From Danxiaibacter flavus (GTDB taxonomy: Bacteria > Bacteroidota > Bacteroidia > Chitinophagales > Chitinophagaceae), in contig NZ_JAULBC010000010.1 of the NCBI RefSeq assembly GCF_041060425.1, positions 124,001 to 188,000 on the forward strand: DNA of 64,000 nucleotides, read 5' to 3'. Every line of letters begins with the position of its first letter. The first letter of the stretch is position 1. A program made the translations under genes and the position numbers. Shown here piece after piece: positions 16,334-25,024 of the stretch. A model generated the notes under the pieces. The model had not been told where the DNA came from. It did not search any database and was given only the letters and a program-made list of their open reading frames with translations.

Positions 16334-16647
16334 GCTGTTTGTAATTCAAGTTCATTTTAGTAAGAAGTTATATTTAAATCAAGACTGCGGCTAACTGCTT
16401 ATTTTTTGAAGCAGTCTGTTTGAATGCTGGCTTTTTAAGTTGAATTAGTAATCATCCGGTCTTAACACACTTTCGCAACGGTTTTTATTTGCCCGAAAAA
16501 CAGGATTTTAAAAATGAAATACCTGATCGGTATTTTAAGGATATTTATATAGCTGTAAGGTTGCTAAACGCTATCAGGCACCTTGAATCCGGTTGCGCCG
16601 GAAGCTATTTTTTATTTATAACTAGCTTGTAACAAAAAACACCACTT
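16334..16647. other. Intergenic region before the GMC array
   Basis: No gene is seen. A small hairpin (TCCGG TTGCG CCGGA, 16588-16602) followed by a T-rich stretch lies about 45 nt before the first GMC start; it could be a leader hairpin or terminator. Unlike the other GMC upstream regions this one lacks the AGCT heptamer words. Confidence 0.4.
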
Positions 16648-18333
16648 ATGGCAGACAATGTTTTTGATGCTATTGTAATTGGCTCAGGTATCAGTGGCGG
16701 TTGGGCCGCTAAAGAGCTAACCGAAAAGGGCCTTAAAGTAATCATGCTGGAGCGTGGCCGTAACATTGAACACGTAAAAGACTATGTAAACGCCAACAAA
16801 GCTCCCTGGGAGTTTCCGCACAGAGGATCTAAAACACAGGAAATGATCAAGGACTATCCTGTGCTGAACAGGGATTACCCGCTTAATGAAACCAACCTTG
16901 ATTACTGGGTTAATGAAAAAGAATCTCCTTATACTGAAGTAAAACGTTTCGACTGGTTCCGTGGTTATCATGTTGGTGGACGCTCCCTGATGTGGGGCCG
17001 CCAGAGCTACCGTTGGAGCGATCACGACTTTGAAGCAAACGCCAAAGATGGTATTGCAATTGACTGGCCTGTGCGTTATGCTGAAATTGCTCCGTGGTAT
17101 GATTATGCGGAGAAATTCGCAGGCATCAGCGGTAACCGGGATGGGCTGGAAGTATTGCCTGACGGACAGTTTCTGCCAGCTATGGAAATGAACTGCGTTG
17201 AAAAAGATGTTGCTGCACGCCTGAAAGATTTTTACAAAGGACAGCGTCACGTTATAATGGGACGTACTGCAAACATCACACAGCCAAAACCAGAGCAAGG
17301 CAGAACAAACTGCCAGTATAGAAATAAATGCTGGTTAGGTTGTCCTTTTGGTGCTTATTTCAGCACACAATCCGCAACATTACCTGCGGCTATGAAGACA
17401 GGTAATTTAACGCTTCGCCCATGGAGTATTGTTACAAAAATCCTTTACGATAAAAACACCAAAAAGGCTACCGGTGTTGAAGTGCTGGATGCAGAAACCA
17501 ACAAAACATACGAATACAAAGCCAAGATCATATTCCTGAATGCTTCTTCTTTAAACAGTGCGTGGATCCTAATGAACTCAGCAACTGATGTATGGCCTGA
17601 CGGCTTAGGTAGCAGCAGCGGAGAATTGGGACACAACGTAATGGATCATCACCTGGGTGTTGGTGCATCTGGTCATGTAGAAGGTTATGAGGATAAATAT
17701 TATTTCGGCCGCCGTGCTAATGGTATTTATATCCCACGTTACCGCAACTTTGGAAGTGATAAAAGAGATTATATCCGTGGTTTTGGATACCAGGGCGGCG
17801 CGAGCAGACAGGGCTATAACCGCTCATTGGAAGAATTGAGCATTGGTGCAGAGTATAAAGACGCGCTGAGCGAACCAGGAAGATGGACAATGAACATCGG
17901 CGGTTTCGGCGAAATCTTGCCTTACCACGAAAACAAGGTTACGCTGGATAAGAACAAGAAAGATAAATGGGGATTGAACGTACTTTCTTTTGACGCTGAG
18001 TGGAAAGAAAATGAGAAGAAAATGCGCGTTGACATGTTGAATGACGCTATTGAAATGTTAACCAGCGCGGGTGTTAAAGATGTAAAAGGCCGTGATGGCG
18101 ATGGTACGATCGGTCGTGGTATTCACGAAATGGGTACTGCACGTATGGGTAAAGATCCTAAGACTTCTGTTGTAAATAAATATAACCAGATCTGGGATGC
18201 ACCTAACGTGTTTGTAACTGATGGTTCTTTCATGACTTCAGCAAGCTGCGTGAATCCGTCATTAACTTATATGGCGTTCACTGCACGTGCTGCAGACTAT
18301 GCAGTTAGTGAATTGAAAAAAGGAAATCTATAA
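16648..18333 (+). CDS. GMC-family flavoprotein dehydrogenase 1
   Basis: This 561-residue protein has the FAD-binding motif VIGSGISGGWAAKEL at the N-terminus and GYHVGGRSLMWGRQSYRWS as a flavin-attachment-type loop. At the C-terminus HEMGTARMG, NVFVTDGSFM and NPSLTYMAFTARA carry the His and Asn expected at the active site. Cys222, Cys228 and Cys232 (C-x5-C-x3-C, ending GCPFG) match the place where FAD-dependent glucose, fructose and glucoside dehydrogenases bind an iron-sulfur cluster. No signal peptide is present. It is the first of four tandem paralogues; the Tat-exported subunit 3 gene at 25025 probably supplies export. The substrate is likely a sugar or glycoside. Confidence 0.88.
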   Translation: MADNVFDAIVIGSGISGGWAAKELTEKGLKVIMLERGRNIEHVKDYVNANKAPWEFPHRGSKTQEMIKDYPVLNRDYPLNETNLDYWVNEKESPYTEVKRFDWFRGYHVGGRSLMWGRQSYRWSDHDFEANAKDGIAIDWPVRYAEIAPWYDYAEKFAGISGNRDGLEVLPDGQFLPAMEMNCVEKDVAARLKDFYKGQRHVIMGRTANITQPKPEQGRTNCQYRNKCWLGCPFGAYFSTQSATLPAAMKTGNLTLRPWSIVTKILYDKNTKKATGVEVLDAETNKTYEYKAKIIFLNASSLNSAWILMNSATDVWPDGLGSSSGELGHNVMDHHLGVGASGHVEGYEDKYYFGRRANGIYIPRYRNFGSDKRDYIRGFGYQGGASRQGYNRSLEELSIGAEYKDALSEPGRWTMNIGGFGEILPYHENKVTLDKNKKDKWGLNVLSFDAEWKENEKKMRVDMLNDAIEMLTSAGVKDVKGRDGDGTIGRGIHEMGTARMGKDPKTSVVNKYNQIWDAPNVFVTDGSFMTSASCVNPSLTYMAFTARAADYAVSELKKGNL

Positions 18334-18334
18334 A

Positions 18335-18534
18335 AGCTGTGAGCTGTCAGCTATCAGCTATGAGCTGTTGGCTGACAGCAATATTTATTATTTCTTAAGC
18401 ACAGGAATTACTTAGAAGAAACACAGAACCAAAACTAACTGCAACTTTAAAATAAGGATTGCCGGAAATTAATCAGCCTATTTAAAATTAAAAGGCTCAA
18501 AGCTGAAAGCTAATAGCTGACAGCTGATAGCTCC
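18335..18534. repeat. GMC1-GMC2 spacer bounded by inverse AGCT heptamer arrays
   Basis: The left array (18335-18373) starts right after the GMC1 stop codon. The right array (18494-18534) ends 1 bp before the GMC2 start. The arms are inverse complements and could pair around a 120-nt loop. The loop includes CCTATTTAAAATTAAA, which is also found in the spacer before GMC4. Confidence 0.8.
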
Positions 18535-18535
18535 C

Positions 18536-20269
18536 ATGCCACAAGACTCAGTACATATCAATATTAATTCAGGAGGTGTTGAAAAAAACACTTTCGATGC
18601 AATTGTTATCGGTTCCGGTATCAGTGGCGGTTGGGCTGCAAAAGAGTTGTGTGATAAAGGATTAAAAACGCTTATAGTAGAGCGCGGTCGCGATGTAGTT
18701 CATTTAAAAGATTATCCCACAGCAACAAAAGCACCCTGGGATTTTCCGCATCGCGGAAGAGAGAAGTTAAGTGTGCTCGATGAAAATCCTGTTGTAAAAA
18801 AATGCTACGCTTTTTCAGAAGCTACAGAACACTTCTTTGTAAAAGATAAGGAACATCCTTACATACAGGAAAAGCCATTTGACTGGATCAGAGGTTACCA
18901 GGTAGGCGGTAAATCATTGTTATGGGCAAGGCAAACCCAACGCTGGAGCAGGTATGATTTTGAAGGTCCGGCGCGCGATGGCTTTGCTGTAGACTGGCCC
19001 ATACGTTACCAGGATCTCGCACCATGGTACTCGCATGTTGAATCATTTGCAGGCATCAGCGGTAACAGGGATGGCGTGGATACATTACCGGATGGAGAGT
19101 TTTTACCGGCCTGGGAAATGAATTGTGTGGAGAAGGAGATCAGTAATAGAATAATGGCCCACTACAAAGATCGACATGTTGTACAGGGAAGGTGCGCTCA
19201 TTTAACAAAGCCCAATCCCATACATCTGCAACAGGGCCGCAACCAATGCCAGGCAAGAAGCTTATGCGAAAGAGGATGTCCGTTTGGAGGCTATTTCAGT
19301 TCAAACTCATCCACTGTTCAATGGGCCCAAAAAACTGGCCGACTAACGCTTAAAACAAACGCAGTGGTGCACTCCGTTATCTACGATGATAAGAAAGGAA
19401 AAGCAACCGGCGTAAGAATAATTGATGCGGATACAAAAAAGGCAACAGAATATTTTGCCAACATCATTTTTGTAAATGCAGCCTGCTTAAACAGCAATCT
19501 TATTTTGCTTAATTCCGTTTCATCACGTTTTCCAAACGGGTTAGGTAATGATAATGGACTATTGGGAAAATATGTGGCCTTTCATAACTACAGAGGAAGT
19601 GTGAGTGCATCATACGATGGCCCCATGGACAAATACTATTACGGCAGAAGGCCAACACAGCCAATGATGCCGAATTTCAGGAACGTGACCAAACAGGAAA
19701 CAGATTTTCTGCGCGGATACATGGTTTTCTTTGGTGCAGGCCGGGGAAGAGGTCGTGCAGCAGATGATGGAAGTGAGATAGGAGCATCATACAAAGAAGC
19801 GATCAGTGAGGTTGGTGACTGGGGCGTGCACGCGATTATGCAGGGAGAGACAATTCCCAAAGAGTCAAATCATGTCCGGTTAAGCTCCGACAAAAAAGAC
19901 GCCTGGGGGATACCTCAATTGGTGGTTTCGGTTGACTATGATGACAATGATGAAAAGTCTTTCAAAGATTTTTTACAACAGGCAAGTGAAATGCTGGATA
20001 AAGCCGGATGTAAGAATATTAATCAAGGAGATAGTAAACAAGCACCAGGACTGGATATTCATGAGATGGGTGGCGTAAGAATGGGAAGAGACCCGAAGAC
20101 ATCATTGCTAAATGGATGGAACCAGTTTCACAATTGTAAAAATGTTTTTGTAACGGATGGAGCATGCATGACAAGTACCAGCACGCAAAACCCATCCCTT
20201 ACATTTATGGCGCTTACAGCACGCGCAGCAAGTTATGCAGCGGAAGAGCTGAAGAAAGGAAATTTATAG
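18536..20269 (+). CDS. GMC-family flavoprotein dehydrogenase 2
   Basis: This 577-residue paralogue of GMC1 starts MPQDSVHININSGGVEKNTFD. The motifs are IVIGSGISGGWAAKELCDKG (FAD), GYQVGGKSLLWARQTQRWS, Cys238-x5-Cys244-x3-Cys248 (likely iron-sulfur ligands), HEMGGVRMGRDPKTS and NVFVTDGACMTSTSTQNPSLT. The C-terminal His and Asn are kept. It shares the N-terminal extension and most features with GMC3, so these two are the closest pair. No signal peptide is present. The start codon follows directly after an array of AGCT words, leaving no recognisable Shine-Dalgarno sequence. Confidence 0.88.
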   Translation: MPQDSVHININSGGVEKNTFDAIVIGSGISGGWAAKELCDKGLKTLIVERGRDVVHLKDYPTATKAPWDFPHRGREKLSVLDENPVVKKCYAFSEATEHFFVKDKEHPYIQEKPFDWIRGYQVGGKSLLWARQTQRWSRYDFEGPARDGFAVDWPIRYQDLAPWYSHVESFAGISGNRDGVDTLPDGEFLPAWEMNCVEKEISNRIMAHYKDRHVVQGRCAHLTKPNPIHLQQGRNQCQARSLCERGCPFGGYFSSNSSTVQWAQKTGRLTLKTNAVVHSVIYDDKKGKATGVRIIDADTKKATEYFANIIFVNAACLNSNLILLNSVSSRFPNGLGNDNGLLGKYVAFHNYRGSVSASYDGPMDKYYYGRRPTQPMMPNFRNVTKQETDFLRGYMVFFGAGRGRGRAADDGSEIGASYKEAISEVGDWGVHAIMQGETIPKESNHVRLSSDKKDAWGIPQLVVSVDYDDNDEKSFKDFLQQASEMLDKAGCKNINQGDSKQAPGLDIHEMGGVRMGRDPKTSLLNGWNQFHNCKNVFVTDGACMTSTSTQNPSLTFMALTARAASYAAEELKKGNL

Positions 20270-20477
20270 CTGTGAGCTTTTAGCTTTCAGCTATCAGCCG
20301 GGCTTAGTTTTTTGGCAGATTGATTTTAGTCAGAAAGTGATCAAAATGAAACTTGTACTTTGGAACGCAGTATAAAATAATTATAAAAGGGCGAAATGCT
20401 CAGTATATCAGATTTGAGACAATTGTCGCGGGTAAAGATGCACAAATGCTGATAGCTGAAAGCTGATAGCTCACAGC
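20266..20477. repeat. GMC2-GMC3 spacer bounded by inverse AGCT heptamer arrays
   Basis: The left array covers 20266-20298 and overlaps the GMC2 stop codon. The right array covers 20447-20477 and ends 3 bp before the GMC3 ATG. It has the same design as the preceding spacer but a different loop sequence of about 148 nt. Confidence 0.8.
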
Positions 20478-20480
20478 CAT

Positions 20481-22214
20481 ATGCCGCAAGACACATCACA
20501 TATAAACATTAATTCAGGAGGCGTTGACCAAAACACTTTCGATGCAATAGTTATAGGGTCAGGCATCAGTGGTGGCTGGGCCGCGAAAGAATTGTGCGAG
20601 CATGGATTAAAAACGCTTGTGCTGGAAAGGGGACGAAATGTTGAACATTTAAAAGACTACCCCACAGCAACAAAAGCCCCATGGGAGTTTAAGCATAGAG
20701 GCAGCATGACAAAGGAGTTTCTCGATGAGAATCCTTTGATCAGTAAAGCAGCAGGATTTGGTGACGATACGGCGCATTTTTTTATAAAGGATAAAGATCA
20801 TCCTTATGTGCAGGAAAAGCCTTTCGACTGGATCCGTGGTTACCAGGTTGGTGGCAAATCGCTTACATGGGGAAGAGCCTGCCAGCGTTGGAGTAACTAT
20901 GAGTTTATCAATCCTGCGCGTTATGGCTACGGAATTGAATGGCCGATAGGTTATAATGATGTTGCTTCCTGGTATTCACATGTGGAGCAATTCATTGGGG
21001 TTTGCGGAAACAAAGATGGTATTGATGCAATGCCTGACGGAGATTTTCTGCCGCCTTTTGAATTGAATTGTATTGAAGGTGATATCAGACAAAAAATAAA
21101 GAGTAATTATCCCGACAGGCACGTGGTTCATGCACGTTGGGCACATCTTACCCAACCAAATGAAATTCATCTGAAGCAGGGCCGTGGCAAATGCCAGGCG
21201 AGGAATATGTGTATGAGGGGTTGTCCGTTTGGTGGTTATTTTAGTTCTGTAAGTTGTACGTTGCCCTGGGCGAAGAGTACAGGAAATTTAACTGTAAGGC
21301 CATTTTCTGTTGTGCACTCGGTTATATACGATGAACAAAAAGGAAAGGCAACAGGTGTAAGAATAATTGATGCAAATACAAAAAAAGTAACGGAATATTT
21401 TGCGAAGATCATTTTTGTAAATGCATCGGCTTTGAACAGCAATCTGGTATTGTTAAATTCAACGTCAAAACGATTTCCGAACGGCTTAGGCAATGACAGC
21501 GGCGTGTTGGGAAAATATGTGTGTTTTCATAATTATAGAGGTTATGTTCATGGTGATGTAGATGGTTATGAGGACAAATATTATTTCGGAAGAAATCCAA
21601 CAGAGCCCATTCTTGCTAACTACAGAAATCTCTACAAGCATGAAATGGATTATGTAGGAGGCTTTACAACTTTCATGGGGGCTTACCGCTCAAGAGGAAA
21701 TGAAAATGCGGTGCCGGAAGGAATTGGAGCAGCTTATAAAGAAGCAATGAGTGAACCGGGCGGATGGCATGCTTACATGTATTTGCAAGGTGAAACCATT
21801 CCGAAAGAAAGTAATCATGTAAGATTGAGTACTGATAAAAAAGATCAATGGGGAATTCCTTTACTGGTGACATCTGTTGGTTATGATGATAATGATGAGA
21901 AGTTGCTGAAGGATTTTCTTGCACAAAGCACGGAAATGCTGGAAAAGGCAGGTGTAAAAAATATAGAATCACATGATAGCAAACAGGCGCCGGGATTGGA
22001 CATTCATGAAATGGGCGGATGCAGAATGGGTAAAGATCCCAAAACATCGATGCTCAATGAGTGGAACCAGTTGCATCATTGTAAGAATGTTTTTGTAACA
22101 GACGGAGCGTGCATGACAAGTACAGGAAATCAAAGTCCGTCTATTCTGTACATGGCATTAACTGCAAGAGCGGCAAATCATGCAGTGGAGGAGTTGAGGA
22201 AGGGAAGTATCTAG
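20481..22214 (+). CDS. GMC-family flavoprotein dehydrogenase 3
   Basis: This protein has 577 residues, the same length as GMC2, and begins MPQDTSHININSGGVDQNTFD. It keeps the FAD motif (IVIGSGISGGWAAKELCEHG), GYQVGGKSLTWGRACQRWS, the cysteines Cys238, Cys244 and Cys248, HEMGGCRMGKDPKTS and NVFVTDGACMTSTGNQSPSIL. The position of the usual C-terminal Asn in NPS is changed: the text reads NQSPSILYM rather than QNPSLT, a shift near the active site that could alter its substrate or activity. No signal peptide is present. Confidence 0.87.
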   Translation: MPQDTSHININSGGVDQNTFDAIVIGSGISGGWAAKELCEHGLKTLVLERGRNVEHLKDYPTATKAPWEFKHRGSMTKEFLDENPLISKAAGFGDDTAHFFIKDKDHPYVQEKPFDWIRGYQVGGKSLTWGRACQRWSNYEFINPARYGYGIEWPIGYNDVASWYSHVEQFIGVCGNKDGIDAMPDGDFLPPFELNCIEGDIRQKIKSNYPDRHVVHARWAHLTQPNEIHLKQGRGKCQARNMCMRGCPFGGYFSSVSCTLPWAKSTGNLTVRPFSVVHSVIYDEQKGKATGVRIIDANTKKVTEYFAKIIFVNASALNSNLVLLNSTSKRFPNGLGNDSGVLGKYVCFHNYRGYVHGDVDGYEDKYYFGRNPTEPILANYRNLYKHEMDYVGGFTTFMGAYRSRGNENAVPEGIGAAYKEAMSEPGGWHAYMYLQGETIPKESNHVRLSTDKKDQWGIPLLVTSVGYDDNDEKLLKDFLAQSTEMLEKAGVKNIESHDSKQAPGLDIHEMGGCRMGKDPKTSMLNEWNQLHHCKNVFVTDGACMTSTGNQSPSILYMALTARAANHAVEELRKGSI

Positions 22215-22475
22215 CTTTCAGCTATCAGCAGTCAGCTTTCAGCTAGAACTGTCGCAGTTGAAAAGAATAACGCAAATAGAGGAAGTGAATAAAAGGATGA
22301 GTTTGAAATAATAAAAGCTTTCAGCTATCAGCAGCCAGCTTTCAGCTAGAACTGACGCAGTTGAAAAGTGTAGTGCAAATAGAGAAACCAATTAAAACGG
22401 ATGAGTTCGAAATAAATTGACCTATTTAAAATTAAACAGAGCTGAAAGCTGATAGCTGACAGCTCATAGCTTAAC
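22211..22475. repeat. Spacer after GMC3 with AGCT arrays and a duplicated segment
   Basis: The AGCT words occur at 22211-22245, 22313-22347 and 22440-22472. A segment containing TTTCAGCTAGAACTG and (A/G)CGCAGTTGAAAAG occurs twice, about 105 bp apart. The second copy (22314-22475) is the first full 162-bp spacer of the 263-bp tandem unit that follows. Confidence 0.8.
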
Positions 22476-22649
22476 ATGGCCGGAGATACATTAAACGTAA
22501 ACAACAAAGCAGTTCAGCAGAACACCTACGATGCGATCGTGGTTGGTTCTGGTATTAGTGGCGGATGGGCCGCAAATAAGCAGTTAGCTATTAGCAGTCA
22601 GCTTTCAGCTAGAACTGTCGCAGCTGAAAAGTATAGCGCAAATAAATGA
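22476..22649 (+). pseudogene. Truncated 5' end of GMC4, fragment A
   Basis: The first 101 bp match the start of GMC4 almost exactly (MAGDTLNVNNKAVQQ through VVGSGISGGWAA). The sequence then crosses into AGCT-word spacer DNA and stays open for 23 more codons to TGA 22647-22649. The 57-codon frame still encodes the dinucleotide-binding GSGISGG motif but no other domain. It is probably a by-product of tandem duplication; translation as a short peptide is possible. Confidence 0.8.
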
Positions 22650-22738
22650 ACTGATTAAAACGGATCGGTTCGAAATAAATTAACCTATTTAAAATTAAAC
22701 AAAGCTGAAAGCTGATAGCTGACAGCTCATAGCTTAAT
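22577..22738. repeat. Spacer copy 2 of the 263-bp tandem unit
   Basis: This 162-bp segment holds inverse AGCT arrays at both ends (about 22581-22612 and 22703-22735) and the core CCTATTTAAAATTAAA. It is near-identical to 22314-22475 and 22840-23001. Confidence 0.85.
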
Positions 22739-22921
22739 ATGGCCGGAGATACATTAAACGTAAACAACAAAGCAGTTCAGCAGAACACCTACGATGCAAT
22801 CGTGGTTGGTTCTGGTATTAGTGGCGGATGGGCCGCAAATAAGCGGTTAGCTATTAGCAGTCAGCTTTCAGCTAGAACTGTCGCAGTTGAAAAGTGTAGT
22901 GCAAATAGAGAAACCAATTAA
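22739..22921 (+). pseudogene. Truncated 5' end of GMC4, fragment B
   Basis: This is a second copy of the GMC4 5' end, starting exactly 263 bp after fragment A and 263 bp before the intact gene. It is open for 60 codons; the first 33 are the GMC4 N-terminus through GGWAA and the remainder is spacer-derived (NKRLAISSQLSARTV...). As with fragment A, only the nucleotide-binding motif is encoded. Confidence 0.8.
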
Positions 22922-23001
22922 AACGGATGAGTTCGAAATAAATTAACCTATTTAAAATTAAACAGAGCTGAAAGCTGATAGCTGACAGCTCATAGCTTAA
23001 C
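22840..23001. repeat. Spacer copy 3 of the 263-bp tandem unit
   Basis: This is the third copy of the 162-bp spacer, with AGCT arrays at about 22844-22876 and 22966-22998. It places the repeat array directly before the start codon of the intact GMC4 gene. Confidence 0.85.
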
Positions 23002-24714
23002 ATGGCCGGAGATACATTAAACGTAAACAACAAAGCAGTTCAGCAGAACACCTACGATGCGATCGTGGTTGGTTCTGGTATTAGTGGCGGATGGGCCGCA
23101 AAAGAACTGTGTGAAAAAGGGTTGAAGACACTTGTACTCGAAAGAGGAAGAGATGTAAGGCACATTACAGATTACACTGATACAACAAAAGATCCGTGGC
23201 AATTGAAGCACCACGGAAGCAATGATAATACTGATAAAGAAAACAGTCCAATTCAAAGTAAGTGCTATGCTTATAATGAAGTATCTGGACATTTCTTTGT
23301 GAATGACAAGGAGAATCCTTACAACCAGGTAAAGCCATTTGACTGGATTCGTGGTTACCATGTTGGCGGTCGCTCCTTAACCTGGGGAAGACAATGTTAC
23401 CGCTGGAGTGATATTGACTTTGGAGCGAATGCAAAAGACGGTCACGGTGTGGATTGGCCCATTCGTTATAAGGATATCGCACCATGGTACGATTATGTAG
23501 AACCTTTTGTCGGAATAAGCGGGTCAATAGAACATCTGCCACAACTACCGGATGGTAAATTTCTTCCTCCAATGGAGATGAATTGCCTGGAGAAACACGT
23601 TGCAGAAAGGATCAACAAATCTTTTGCTGATGGCAGAAGAATGATCATTGGTCGCTCTGCCAATCATACCGTAAAAGTGGGTGACAGAGGTCCGTGTCAA
23701 TATAGAAACAAATGCCACGAGGGATGTCCGTTCGGCGGTTATTTCAGCAGTAACTCAGCAACATTACCTGCAGCGGTAAAGACAGGTAATCTTACGCTTC
23801 GTCCGTTTTCAACAGTGCAGGAAGTGATCTATGATAAGGATACAAAAAAGGCGAAGGGTGTACGAATCATTGATACAGAAACAATGAAGTCCTATGAGTA
23901 TTACGCAAAGATCATTTTCCTGAATGCGTCGACGCTAGGTACTACACATATTTTGCTTAATTCAACTTCGGAAGTATTTCCGAACGGATTAGGAAACAGC
24001 AGTGGCCAGGTTGGTCATAACCTGATGGATCATCATTACGGCGTAGGTGCTTATGGTGATTACGACGGATTTGAAGATCAATATTATTTTGGCCGCAGGG
24101 CAAACGGTATTTACATTCCTCGTTTCAGAAACATCAGCGATGCTACTAAACGCAGTGATTATGTAAGAGGATTTGGTTACCAGGGAGGCGGTGACCGCGA
24201 CAGGGTCAGCTATGCGGATGGTGTAGGCGTTGAATTAAAGGAACAACTGACAGAGCCCGGAAAATGGAGCTTTGGCATCGGAAGCTGGGGTGAACATCTG
24301 CCTTATTATGAAAATAAAGTTACATTGAACCATGATAAGAAAGATAAATGGGGCTTGCCCACACTTGACATAGATTGTGAGTTTAAAGAGAATGAAAAAG
24401 CCATGCGAAAGGATATGATGAATAGTGCGGCTGAAATGCTGGAAAAAGCAGGATTGAAAAATATCGGCACTTACGACAGCGCACCTGCACCAGGATTCTG
24501 CATTCATGAAATGGGAACAGCTAGGATGGGTAAAGACCCTAAAACTTCTGTTTTGAACGGCAACAACCAGTTGCACGAAGTAAGCAATGTATTTATCACA
24601 GACGGTGCCTGCATGGCCTCCAGTGCCTGCCAAAACCCATCCGTCACTTATATGGCGTTGACAGCAAGAGCTTGCGATTTTGCAGTGAAGGAATTGAAGA
24701 AAGGAAATATTTAA
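23002..24714 (+). CDS. GMC-family flavoprotein dehydrogenase 4
   Basis: This 570-residue protein is closest to GMC1 in motifs: VVGSGISGGWAAKELCEKG (FAD), GYHVGGRSLTWGRQCYRWS, Cys232-x5-Cys238-x3-Cys242 in CQYRNKCHEGCPFGG, HEMGTARMGKDPKTS and NVFITDGACMASSACQNPSVTYM. The active-site His and Asn are present. Two truncated copies of its first 101 bp lie in tandem upstream, each with the same spacer, so three potential start regions exist for one intact gene. No signal peptide is present; the export partner is probably the subunit 3 protein at 25025, about 310 bp downstream. Confidence 0.88.
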   Translation: MAGDTLNVNNKAVQQNTYDAIVVGSGISGGWAAKELCEKGLKTLVLERGRDVRHITDYTDTTKDPWQLKHHGSNDNTDKENSPIQSKCYAYNEVSGHFFVNDKENPYNQVKPFDWIRGYHVGGRSLTWGRQCYRWSDIDFGANAKDGHGVDWPIRYKDIAPWYDYVEPFVGISGSIEHLPQLPDGKFLPPMEMNCLEKHVAERINKSFADGRRMIIGRSANHTVKVGDRGPCQYRNKCHEGCPFGGYFSSNSATLPAAVKTGNLTLRPFSTVQEVIYDKDTKKAKGVRIIDTETMKSYEYYAKIIFLNASTLGTTHILLNSTSEVFPNGLGNSSGQVGHNLMDHHYGVGAYGDYDGFEDQYYFGRRANGIYIPRFRNISDATKRSDYVRGFGYQGGGDRDRVSYADGVGVELKEQLTEPGKWSFGIGSWGEHLPYYENKVTLNHDKKDKWGLPTLDIDCEFKENEKAMRKDMMNSAAEMLEKAGLKNIGTYDSAPAPGFCIHEMGTARMGKDPKTSVLNGNNQLHEVSNVFITDGACMASSACQNPSVTYMALTARACDFAVKELKKGNI

Positions 24715-24990
24715 GCTTAAAGCTCAAAGCCTAAAGCTTAGAACTTTGTGTATAATATAAAATATTAGATTGGACTTCAGATTGAGTGTTTCGTAACTGA
24801 TACCTCACACCTGAAACCCGAATTTAATAAGCTCAGAGCCTAAAGCTTAGAGCTTAAAACCGGGGCGTAAAAAATAAGATAATAGTCAGCGCTCAGATTG
24901 AGTGTATCGCTACCTGATACCTTACGCCTGAAACCTGACACCTAACTAAAATTTATGGGCTGATAGCTCACAGCTGATAGCTGATAGCTG
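24713..24990. repeat. GMC4-subunit 3 spacer with three word families
   Basis: No gene is seen. GCTTAAA/GCCTAAA words occur at 24713-24740 and 24830-24862. TGATACC/TGAAACC words with a 7-bp period occur at 24799-24821 and 24914-24946. GCTGATA words occur at 24957-24990. A unit containing CAGATTGAGTGT repeats after 115 bp (24778 and 24893). The last array ends about 34 bp before the next start codon. Confidence 0.75.
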
Positions 24991-25024
24991 CACGCCGCTA
25001 ACCAACATTATAAACTTCAACATT

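Noticed and set aside
22739..22921. 60-codon open frame as a real small gene
   Set aside because: Its first 101 bp are a duplicate of the GMC4 start and the rest is intergenic repeat DNA, so it is kept as a truncated copy.
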